A stretch of 48,978 nucleotides of DNA from a virus. The notes under the pieces are model-generated. The model was not told where the DNA came from. It searched no databases and saw only the letters and a program-made list of their open reading frames with translations. Within the stretch, counting starts at the first letter, position 1. Every line of letters begins with the position of its first letter. The stretch is from positions 1-48,978 of IMG/VR virus record IMGVR_UViG_3300048928_000203; one strand, 5' to 3'. Shown one piece after another: positions 21,708 to 28,189 of this stretch. The translations under genes were made by a program, and so were the position numbers.

Positions 21708-21882
21708 GAAGGTCGCTAAGTTCCTTGGCATCGCGGTAGTTCAGACCTACCGCCTGCCGAGATCCCATCTCGACTAGCTTTTGAGCTTTCTGATCAAACA
21801 CTGACCAAGTGTCGTTTACTCCGTTCGATGTCTTGTAGCGTCCACCGATGTACCGTCCACCCGTTAATGTCGATCTGCTCAT
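21673..21882 (-). CDS. Small protein, distant paralogue family member 5
   Basis: Start at the ATG at 21882 behind AAAGGAC. The 69-residue product begins MSRSTLTGGRYIGGRYK and then shows the family pattern: NDTWSVFD, then a helix DAKELSDLLNTLEAK. It aligns with the four plus-strand members at 0.9-3.6 kb, though PA.VNG is replaced by VEMG. It converges with, and overlaps by 35 bases, the end of the cytosine methyltransferase gene. Function unknown. Confidence 0.55.
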   Translation of the reverse strand: MSRSTLTGGRYIGGRYKTSNGVNDTWSVFDQKAQKLVEMGSRQAVGLNYRDAKELSDLLNTLEAKRQAS

Positions 21883-21917
21883 GCGAGTCCTTTCAAGGAA
21901 CGAATCAATTGAAAACA

Positions 21918-24113
21918 ATGAGTACAGCTATGGTTAATTCAGCGCAACCTTTGGTCAATGATGCTGACCCAATGCTCGACGTCGCGTTGTCGTATCGGGC
22001 GCAGAACTGGCCCGTATTTCCGTGTCGCCACTGCGACGAAGAAATCATTGATCCACAAACCGGCGAAATTGAAATCCTAGCCACCAAGACTCCACTCACC
22101 AGCAACGGGTTCCGCGGCGCGACGCTGAATGAGCGCATCGTTCGCGAATACTGGCGCCGCAATCCATCCGCTATGATCGGCGTGCCAACCGGTGCACCAA
22201 TTGGCGCATGGGTGCTGGATATCGATCCGAAACACGGCGGCGACGAAACGCTTGCAGCGCTGGAGGCCGAACACGGCGTATTGCCTGCAACCCTGACAGC
22301 AGAAACCACGAGCGGCGGCCGTCACTATTTCTTCCGTCATCGTCAGGGCGTTCGCAACCGCGGCGCGCTTGGTGCTGGCGTGGATGTGCGCGGTGATGGC
22401 GGTTATGTCATTGCAGCTGGCAGCGTGCCGGAGGTCGGACTGCCTTATCGCTGGGTGTCTGAGCAAGAGCCGGTCGACGCTCCAGACTGGTTGCTGGAGC
22501 TGGTGCTGCCGCGCTCATATGAGAGCACATACACCGCAGCGCCGTCTGTCAGCGGCAAGATCAACGATCGTTATGTAGAGCGTGCAGTTCAATCCGAGCT
22601 GGACGACCTTGCGCTTGAACCGATGGGCAACCGCAACAACCGCTTGAACGACGCCGCGTTTCGTTTGGGCACTTTTGTCGGGGCGGGCGCACTTGCTGAA
22701 TCTGAAGCGCGCGCTCTGCTGCAAGACGTGGCACGAGGCTGGGGCCGCGACTGGCCGCGTTGCGTCAAGACGATCGACAACGGACTTGCTGCTGGTGCGC
22801 GGAGCCCACGCACTGTGCCGCAGAATGACAACGACAACACACGTCTGGTTGATATCAGCAGGATGATTGCCAATGGCTTGGCTAAAGCTGAGGCGCGCAC
22901 TGACATTGTTGCAGAGCCAGTCGCGGACTTAGATGAGAATATTAGCAATAGTGAACAAACCACTGAAAATAAACGCGCAATCATCGCAACTCCTTTCGTG
23001 TGGAAAGACCCGTCGACGCTTCCACGGCGCGAGTTTGCGTTTGGTAAGCACTTCATTCGCAAGTATGTTTCAGTGACGGTCGCGCCGGGCGGTCTTGGCA
23101 AAACTGCGAACAGCATCGTCGAGGCATTGGCCATGGCGTCGGGTAAAGCGCTCAATGGCACGAAACCGTCGAAGCGTCTGAAGGTCTGGTTGTTCAATGC
23201 CGAAGATCCGCGCGACGAACTTGAGCGCCGTATCATGGCGGCATGCATTCATTTCAATCTGAAGCCAGCAGATATCGATGGGCATCTCTTTCTGGACACC
23301 GGCCGCGAGCAGGAATTAGTCATTGCGATCGACGACAAGAAAGGCGTGCGGATTCAGGAGCCGGTCGTTGAAGCTGTCGTCGAAACGATCTCTGAACTTG
23401 GCATTGACGTGATGATTGTTGACCCGTTCGTATCGACGCACCAGGTCAATGAAAACGACAACGGCGCAATCGACAAGGTGGCCAAGCTTTGGGCGCAGGT
23501 CGCTGACCGCACGAACTGCTCAATCGATATCGTGCATCATCTGCGTAAGGTGAGCGATCGTGAAGCTACGGTCGAAGATGCACGCGGTGCTGTGTCCCTA
23601 ATCGGTGCGGCGCGCTCAGTGCGTGTGCTTAATCGCATGTCGGAAGCGCAAGCCAGTGAGGCTGGCCTTACACACGAAGCGCGGTTTTCGTATTTCAGTG
23701 TAGTCTATGGCAAATCAAACTTGTCGGCACTGTCGCACAAGGCTGACTGGCGCAAGCTGGAGAGTGTCGCGCTCGGGAACGGGCAGGGCCTGACCAAGCC
23801 TCAAGACCATGCGCCGGTCGTGACGTCGTGGGCGTGGCCGACGAGCGAGGAAGTTGCCGAAACGCTCACCGAAGACGAGCGCGACGCAATCCGTGGCGTT
23901 GTGAACGGCGGCATGTATAAGCCGGCACCACAGGCCAAGGATTGGGTAGGCCGTGCCGTTGCTTACGCGCTGCAGCTGGACGTCGACAAAGAGGCCGACA
24001 AGAAGCGCGTCGGAATGATCACCAAGGCGCTGTTCGCGGAAGGATTCTTAATGAAGGTGGAAGACCGGGACCCTGTTCAGCGTAGGGCGACGACGTTTGT
24101 GAGAGCGATGTGA
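21918..24113 (+). CDS. Bifunctional primase-polymerase with RepA-like helicase domain
   Basis: A 731-residue protein from ATG 21918; a TTG at 21909 is better spaced from AAGGAA and may be the true start. The N-terminal prim-pol domain (residues about 20-200) has WPVFPCR, KTPLTSNGFRGAT, MIGVPTG and the catalytic DID at 101-103. The C-terminal AAA_25/RepA-like domain has Walker A APGGLGKTA (389-397) and Walker B VMIVDP (about 495). It would prime and unwind DNA at the phage origin. NDNDN lies in the linker. A perfect terminator follows the stop. Confidence 0.92.
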   Translation: MSTAMVNSAQPLVNDADPMLDVALSYRAQNWPVFPCRHCDEEIIDPQTGEIEILATKTPLTSNGFRGATLNERIVREYWRRNPSAMIGVPTGAPIGAWVLDIDPKHGGDETLAALEAEHGVLPATLTAETTSGGRHYFFRHRQGVRNRGALGAGVDVRGDGGYVIAAGSVPEVGLPYRWVSEQEPVDAPDWLLELVLPRSYESTYTAAPSVSGKINDRYVERAVQSELDDLALEPMGNRNNRLNDAAFRLGTFVGAGALAESEARALLQDVARGWGRDWPRCVKTIDNGLAAGARSPRTVPQNDNDNTRLVDISRMIANGLAKAEARTDIVAEPVADLDENISNSEQTTENKRAIIATPFVWKDPSTLPRREFAFGKHFIRKYVSVTVAPGGLGKTANSIVEALAMASGKALNGTKPSKRLKVWLFNAEDPRDELERRIMAACIHFNLKPADIDGHLFLDTGREQELVIAIDDKKGVRIQEPVVEAVVETISELGIDVMIVDPFVSTHQVNENDNGAIDKVAKLWAQVADRTNCSIDIVHHLRKVSDREATVEDARGAVSLIGAARSVRVLNRMSEAQASEAGLTHEARFSYFSVVYGKSNLSALSHKADWRKLESVALGNGQGLTKPQDHAPVVTSWAWPTSEEVAETLTEDERDAIRGVVNGGMYKPAPQAKDWVGRAVAYALQLDVDKEADKKRVGMITKALFAEGFLMKVEDRDPVQRRATTFVRAM

Positions 24114-24117
24114 AAAG

Positions 24118-24140
24118 AGCGCCCTACGGGGCGCTTTTTT
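24118..24140. terminator. Bidirectional intrinsic terminator
   Basis: AGCGCCC (24118-24124) pairs with GGGCGCT (24129-24135) around a TACG tetraloop, followed by TTTTTT on the plus strand; on the minus strand CTTTTC follows. It ends both the primase-helicase gene and the convergent DUF4145 gene, whose TAG stop falls inside it. Confidence 0.85.
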
Positions 24141-24912
24141 GTTTCGTAGCTTTGTCTCTTTGCTTAATGCCGTTCACTTTATTTTCAGGTAGCTGGTCAT
24201 AAATATCAGCAAGCATATTTCTGTTCGTGATGGTCTTCTCTACAATAAGATTGAATATAAGAAAAAGTTTGTTTGCAGTAGTTCTGTCTTCGTTTAGATT
24301 AACCGACCCGTAGTGAACCGATTCATTGCCCAATATCCTTATGATATCCATCGACCTTTGAAGTTCTTCGCTTAAACCCAACTCCACCAAGTTCTTAATA
24401 TTGCCATTGATGTCGTCACCTTTCAGTCCAATGAAATTAAGCAACTTTTCCAGCGCGACTCGCAAAATAGCGGCAGAAGCACGGGGCGATATCGCAAATA
24501 TTTCCGCTGCCTCGTTATAATCAGGCAATATTTCTGCTGGTGTATCGACATGTGCTCGTGAGACTTCTAATTTTAATGGATAGACCATTCTCTCGCCGAT
24601 CCAAATTGAGAAGTCTTTACAATTGTCACACTGTGCGAACCAAGTGAGACGCATCGGACTAGCTGTCATCGCTGTTCCACTCTCTATGAATGGCGCAGTG
24701 GGTAGCTCCTTTTTGAGTAACGGAAATGTGCTCGTACCCAGCGAAATGCTGGCCTGCAGGTCTCTTAGAGTCTGTGAGGTTTTCAAATTTTCTAAGTCTT
24801 TTTCAGGAGTATTAGCCATTACGCTTACGCCGCAAGTTAGCCAACTCTGCCTAGAATAGACGCCACAATGTGGACAGTTGAATGCTGTTTTTTCGATTGA
24901 AGGTAAGTTCAT
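24124..24912 (-). CDS. DUF4145-domain protein, candidate defence cargo
   Basis: A 262-residue protein on the minus strand. The N-terminus has a zinc knuckle (FNCPHCGVYS with a later CDNC pair). The C-terminal half matches DUF4145: ISPRASAAILRVALEKLLNF, then NIKNLVELGLSEELQ, then IIRILGNESVHYGS. The R..GN..VH pattern is HEPN-like. DUF4145 domains are found in restriction systems and other anti-phage proteins. The gene is visibly AT-richer than its neighbours and oppositely oriented, features of an acquired cargo gene. The exact activity is unknown. Confidence 0.75.
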   Translation of the reverse strand: MNLPSIEKTAFNCPHCGVYSRQSWLTCGVSVMANTPEKDLENLKTSQTLRDLQASISLGTSTFPLLKKELPTAPFIESGTAMTASPMRLTWFAQCDNCKDFSIWIGERMVYPLKLEVSRAHVDTPAEILPDYNEAAEIFAISPRASAAILRVALEKLLNFIGLKGDDINGNIKNLVELGLSEELQRSMDIIRILGNESVHYGSVNLNEDRTTANKLFLIFNLIVEKTITNRNMLADIYDQLPENKVNGIKQRDKATKQKSAP

Positions 24913-25021
24913 TTCACACCCAAAAATAGAATCACTGCGTCGATTTCACCATACAATAATCCGCCGCAACACAACCCGCTGTCACAATCAAAATGCAACC
25001 CTAGGTAACGCGTAAGTCTTG

Positions 25022-25059
25022 TTGCGTAAGTCTCAAAAAACCTAAAAAGACTTGCGCAA
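25022..25059. repeat. Dyad 1 of the array
   Basis: TTGCGTAAGTCT (25022-25033) faces AGACTTGCGCAA (25048-25059) across 14 A-rich bases, 11 of 12 positions matching. Confidence 0.7.
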
Positions 25060-25074
25060 AAGCACGCTGCTTTT
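25058..25074. repeat. AAAAGCA/TGCTTTT hairpin between dyads
   Basis: AAAAGCA (25058-25064), CGC, TGCTTTT (25068-25074): a perfect 7-bp stem directly after dyad 1. Because it ends in T residues it could also act as a short terminator. Confidence 0.5.
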
Positions 25075-25075
25075 A

Positions 25076-25109
25076 GTGCGTAAGAGTTCTTATATAGAAA
25101 CTTACGCAC
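25076..25109. repeat. Dyad 2 of the array
   Basis: GTGCGTAAG (25076-25084) and CTTACGCAC (25101-25109) are perfect 9-bp arms; pairing continues with TTCT and AGAA around a TATAT centre. Confidence 0.75.
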
Positions 25110-25121
25110 AAAGCGCGCAGC

Positions 25122-25150
25122 GCGTAGTTCTATGCGTTTGAGAACTACGC
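25122..25150. repeat. Dyad 3 of the array
   Basis: GCGTAGTTCT (25122-25131) and AGAACTACGC (25141-25150) are perfect 10-bp arms around 9 bases. The half-site lacks one A compared with the other copies. Confidence 0.75.
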
Positions 25151-25300
25151 ACTTTTAGAAAATTTTCCTGATTGAAAAATACAACCTGATTTGAGGTTGG
25201 TTGAAATTATGCCGGTCGACGCTTGACCGACCTGTCACTCCCACCATGATGTGAATTGTCGGCCTACCAAGCTGACACACCATGAATACGAGGAGAGACC

Positions 25301-25894
25301 ATGACACGAAGACGTGCGCTGAAAGGCGCGTCATCCAACAAGCCCAATCCAAGCAAGCGCAATTCCAAACCAAGCACAACAAAAGCCACAATCCAAACCG
25401 TGCGCATTAATGGCGTTCGAACAATTATCACGACACGTGACGGCAAGGTGACAACAAAAGCAGCCCTGCCTCTGGAATGGGAATTGCAAGCTGCACAAGT
25501 TCGCAGCCTGCGTAAACTGCCAGAATACGTTCACACAGCGAGAGACGTTCGACCCGGCACGTTCACACTGGCTGGAGATCAGAACGCAGCCAAGCGTGGA
25601 CCCAAGGCAAGAGCTGAAGCATTAGCGGCAGGACTGACGCCGGGAGAAGCAGACGTTCGGATTTACCTCTACGGTGGTGTGCTGCGGCAGATTGAAAACA
25701 AGGTCGGCAAGGCCAGGCTCGAACCAAGCCAGATAACCCGCCACCCGTTGCTTGATGCTCTTGGCTTCCCCGTGGTGGTTGTCAGGGCAGTGACCGAAGA
25801 AGATGCAGCAGAGCAGGCAGTGAGGCTGGTTAAAGGCTGGCTGCTGGAAGCTTCGAACGATAACCAACCAAAAACACACGGGGAAGCAGCATGA
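25301..25894 (+). CDS. VRR-NUC domain nuclease
   Basis: A 197-residue protein with leader ATACGAGGAG. The N-terminal 60 residues are basic and disordered (RRRALKGASSNKPNPSKRN). The VRR-NUC core is about residues 98-175: KRGPKARAEALAAGLTPGEAD with the metal-binding aspartate, GGVLRQIENK with E-x-K, then LEPSQ and a final strand FPVVVVRAV. This PD-(D/E)XK family includes Holliday-junction or structure-specific nucleases such as the FAN1 core. It probably resolves branched phage DNA before packaging. SNDNQ lies near the end, and the stop overlaps the next ATG. Confidence 0.85.
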   Translation: MTRRRALKGASSNKPNPSKRNSKPSTTKATIQTVRINGVRTIITTRDGKVTTKAALPLEWELQAAQVRSLRKLPEYVHTARDVRPGTFTLAGDQNAAKRGPKARAEALAAGLTPGEADVRIYLYGGVLRQIENKVGKARLEPSQITRHPLLDALGFPVVVVRAVTEEDAAEQAVRLVKGWLLEASNDNQPKTHGEAA

Positions 25895-26805
25895 GCAAGT
25901 CGACACGCCACGGATCGATCGCCGAGCAACTCAAAGCGCTTATGGCCTACCGCAATCGTCCTGAAGAAGAATTCGAGCCGATGCAGACTAACTGGTCGGT
26001 GACGCCAGCTGCGAATGACAACGACCCTGAAGAAGTTGCAGACATGGGCTTCGAACGTAAACGCCTCGTCACTCCGTCGGTACAAGCCATAATGGACAGC
26101 GTTGCAACTGGTGAAGTGGAAACCAACGACCGAGGCCAGACTGTAAGGATTGGTCGTTTGCGTTTCAGTGACGGCAACCAGACAGAGGTTGGTTACGTGT
26201 TGGGAATTGATGGCGACGTCATCCAGGCAGATATCCGGATGCCAACGGGTTCAATGCTTGGATCTCGTGACAAAACGGATGTGCAGTCGGGTGGCGGCGC
26301 TGACCCAAGGCACATAGTGGACAGCAATCACTATTTCGCAGCTACGCTGGATACTCAACCATCCCGTTACATTCCTTCGAAGAAGCGTCGCAATGGTCAG
26401 AGTTTCACAGCAGAACAGTCAGCACAGACCTTAGCTGAAGCATACGCGAACACCGACATGTCGAAGGTCACCTACACCCGATACCCGAAAGGGTTGCCGT
26501 GTGGATCGCCAAAGATAGCCGATAGCTTCCTTGGTATGCGAAAGACAACATGTGCAGGAGGCGGTGGAGAGGCTTGGGAAGATACGCTGTCAGCAATGAT
26601 CGAACGCAATGTTTGGTTTGATGCGTTGCAGGATTTGAAGGACAGGGATCGAGAGGTGTTGGACATGGCTATGGGTAACACGAGTTTGGAGAGTATTGGA
26701 CGAAAGGACGGATACGGCAGTAAATATGCGACGGTAGCTGGAAGGCGACGGCTAATGGTTGCCAACGATAATTTTGCAGCCATTTTGAAAAAATGTGCTG
26801 CATAA
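25891..26805 (+). CDS. Putative late regulator with sigma-region-4-like C-terminus
   Basis: A 304-residue protein coupled to the VRR-NUC gene. Most of it matches no family I recognise. The C-terminus reads LKDRDREVLDMAMGN, SLESIGRKDGYG, then KYATVAGRRRLMVANDN, in which the D-R-E-V-L helix followed by a short HTH echoes sigma-70 region 4. Two ANDN peptides are present (residues about 37 and 293). It is the last gene before the late operon, where phages often keep their late activator or antiterminator; that role is inferred. Confidence 0.5.
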   Translation: MSKSTRHGSIAEQLKALMAYRNRPEEEFEPMQTNWSVTPAANDNDPEEVADMGFERKRLVTPSVQAIMDSVATGEVETNDRGQTVRIGRLRFSDGNQTEVGYVLGIDGDVIQADIRMPTGSMLGSRDKTDVQSGGGADPRHIVDSNHYFAATLDTQPSRYIPSKKRRNGQSFTAEQSAQTLAEAYANTDMSKVTYTRYPKGLPCGSPKIADSFLGMRKTTCAGGGGEAWEDTLSAMIERNVWFDALQDLKDRDREVLDMAMGNTSLESIGRKDGYGSKYATVAGRRRLMVANDNFAAILKKCAA

Positions 26806-27178
26806 CCTGACTTTTGGGGTGTCTCACGGAGAGTATAGTGAAGGGGTTCAACCGCATAGCGGTTGCCCCACACTGTTCCGTGCGCAATGGCGACGGACCC
26901 GAAGACATGCTGCAGTAAGGTGCAGTCTCTGAGCTTCGGGTAACTACCTGACGATAGTAGAAAGCACGTCGACCCCACTGGCTTTGCCATGCGTCACCTG
27001 CGCTGTCGTCAATCTGAAAAGCAAGCGCAATCCCCTGCAGTCATCGGCTCGCAGACATAGGCAGTGCACGCCTGCATTGCGCTTGCCAATCCATTCAAAT
27101 CCCCGGCGCCGTTTCTCCTCCGGCAGACGGGATGCGGCGGGTTGAGCTCATTCCTGTGGGCTCCCCGTCGATCAATTC
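26806..27178. ncRNA. Structured non-coding region ahead of tRNAs and late operon
   Basis: A 373-bp gap without a plausible gene but full of inverted repeats. CAACCGC/GCGGTTG (26849-26855/26859-26865) is extended by GGGG/CCCC. CCCGAAG/CTTCGGG (26898-26904/26934-26940) encloses CTGCA/TGCAG (26910-26925). GCAAGCGCAAT/ATTGCGCTTGC (27021-27031/27076-27086) is a perfect 11-bp pair. GACGGG/CCCGTC is at 27126-27131/27164-27169. This density suggests folded RNA. Strand is unproven; rightward transcription into the late operon is the natural reading. A phage ncRNA or a put-like antitermination leader are candidates. Confidence 0.5.
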
Positions 27179-27254
27179 GCCCTTGTAGCTCAGTTGGGAG
27201 AGCAACTGCCTTGTAAGCAGATGGTCCGGGGTTCGATTCCTCGCGAGGGCACCA
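27179..27254 (+). tRNA. tRNA-Thr(TGT), phage-encoded
   Basis: A 76-nt cloverleaf: acceptor GCCCTTG/CGAGGGC with one T-G pair, D-arm GCTC..GAGC, anticodon stem ACTGC/GCAGA with loop CTTGTAA giving anticodon TGT, T-arm with GTTCGATTC, and encoded CCA. It lies in the middle of the prophage, followed 6 bases later by a second tRNA. It would read ACA codons. Confidence 0.9.
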
Positions 27255-27260
27255 ATTCAA

Positions 27261-27337
27261 TGCGGAGTGGAGAAGTGGTCATCTCGTCTGGTTCATACCC
27301 AGAAGACCGTCGGTTCGAATCCGACCTGCCGCAACCA
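27261..27337 (+). tRNA. tRNA-Met(CAT)-like, phage-encoded
   Basis: A 77-nt cloverleaf. Anticodon stem TCTGG/CCAGA with loop TTCATAC (anticodon CAT), D-stem GAGA/TCTC, T-arm GTCGG-TTCGAAT-CCGAC, and ACCA end. The acceptor pairs as TGCGG+AG with CT+CCGCA, leaving one bulged G. It lacks the three G-C pairs typical of initiators. It is an elongator, initiator-like or Ile-CAU type; I cannot decide. Confidence 0.8.
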
Positions 27338-27402
27338 AACAAGACCAGCAACGCCTCTGACATATGCGCACCCAAGCTGGTTGCTTTTCGGGGAGGCCGA
27401 CC

Positions 27403-27687
27403 ATGACACAACGCACATGGCTTCGCCTCTATAAGACAGCCCGATGGCAGCGAATGCGAGAGCGACATCTCACAGAGCAACCGCTCTGCATGTTCTGCTT
27501 GCAGGTTGGTGACGTTGAACCGGCGACTGTTTGCGATCATGTCATCGCTCATAAGGGCGACGAGTTCCTTTTCTGGGATGCAGGCAACCTCCAGTCGCTT
27601 TGCAAGACGTGCCATGACCGAACCAAGCAGCGCTTGGAGCTAGGTCAGGACATCGTGACCTTCGGGGGCGACGGGTGGCCGGTTTGA
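27403..27687 (+). CDS. HNH endonuclease of the packaging module
   Basis: A 94-residue protein; the ATG at 27403 is preceded by GGGGAGG. It has the compact HNH site: LYKTARWQRMRERHL, then CMFCLQVG, then CDHVIAHKGD, then NLQSLCKTCHDRTKQ. HNH proteins of this size beside the terminase genes are known in HK97-type cos phages to act with terminase in cutting DNA for packaging. Position immediately before the small terminase gene supports that role. Confidence 0.88.
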   Translation: MTQRTWLRLYKTARWQRMRERHLTEQPLCMFCLQVGDVEPATVCDHVIAHKGDEFLFWDAGNLQSLCKTCHDRTKQRLELGQDIVTFGGDGWPV

Positions 27688-27802
27688 CCCCCGGGGGGGG
27701 GGCATCAAAAAGTCGACGAAGGTCGAAAACGCCGGAACGGCGAGGGTCCACAGCGCACGCATCCACAATTCAAATTATGACCCCTGTGAAGGATTTATGC
27801 CA
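27685..27802. other. Intergenic segment with poly-C/poly-G tract (candidate cos region)
   Basis: Directly after the HNH stop comes CCCCC followed by a run of nine G residues (about 27688-27701), then about 100 bases without a gene. In cos phages the cohesive-end site usually lies in this HNH-terminase interval and is GC-rich. The exact nick positions cannot be seen. Confidence 0.35.
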
Positions 27803-28188
27803 TGGCGAGGCCAAGAACGCCTCGCGCCAAGGCGGCAGTTGAGGCAAGCGATAAGAAAAACCCGCAGCGCTTTAAAAACCGCACCGACGCCAAGGCTGAT
27901 GGCCCGCTCGGCAATCCTCCCGCTTGGTTGAAGGATACCCCAGAGCTCAAAGCCAAGGCTGCATGGAAGCTGTTTGAAAAAGAGCTGCCGTGGCTCAACC
28001 AGTCACACCGAACGTTGGTCGGTATGGCTGCCAATATTCAGGGTCGCATCATGGCTGGGCAAGAAGTTGGCGTGCAGGCGATGAACTTGCTGCGTCAGAT
28101 GCTTGGCCAGATGGGCGCAACGCCTGCGGACGCATCGAAAGTTGCGACTGGCGACGACGGTGATGAGAAGGACGATCTGCTTGACTGA
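27802..28188 (+). CDS. Terminase small subunit
   Basis: A 128-residue protein starting MARPRTPRAKAAVEASDKKN, a basic N-terminal DNA-contact region, then PLGNPPAWLKDTPELKAKAAW, LPWLNQSHRTLVGMAANIQGR and an acidic tail. This is the P27-like small terminase layout of HK97-type phages. It recognises the packaging site and loads the large subunit. The tail overlaps or abuts the start of the large subunit. Confidence 0.85.
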   Translation: MARPRTPRAKAAVEASDKKNPQRFKNRTDAKADGPLGNPPAWLKDTPELKAKAAWKLFEKELPWLNQSHRTLVGMAANIQGRIMAGQEVGVQAMNLLRQMLGQMGATPADASKVATGDDGDEKDDLLD

Positions 28189-28189
28189 T

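Larger units (their letters stand above)
24913..25300. other. Non-coding region with iterated dyads (candidate origin or operator)
   Basis: A 388-bp gap between the divergent DUF4145 and VRR-NUC genes. Between 25010 and 25150 a half-site GCGTAAG-(n)-TCT occurs seven times with alternating orientation: 25010-25019, 25024-25033, 25048-25057 (inverted), 25078-25090, 25096-25107 (inverted), 25122-25131, 25141-25150 (inverted). They make three dyads. A CAACCT/AGGTTG repeat lies at 25182-25199. Candidate roles are replication origin, operator array or recombination site. The only open frame across it lacks a ribosome-binding site. Confidence 0.6.

Noticed and set aside
24909-25109. Minus-strand 66-residue frame ahead of DUF4145
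   Set aside because: It starts with GTG inside a dyad, has no Shine-Dalgarno and its sequence is determined by the repeats. The ATGA overlap with DUF4145 seems accidental.
25022-25150. Telomere-resolution site (N15-type linear prophage)
   Set aside because: The dyads are short and repeated rather than one long palindrome, no protelomerase-like gene is seen, and the prophage adjoins a host tRNA, implying integration.
25010-25150. CRISPR array
   Set aside because: Repeat units are about 10-12 bp with alternating orientation and irregular short spacing, and there are no cas genes. The Cas4-like nuclease at 13.3 kb belongs to the recombination module.
27190-27615. Minus-strand 141-residue frame
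   Set aside because: It runs antisense through both tRNAs and the HNH gene; its RIEPRT-type peptides are typical antisense-tRNA artefacts.
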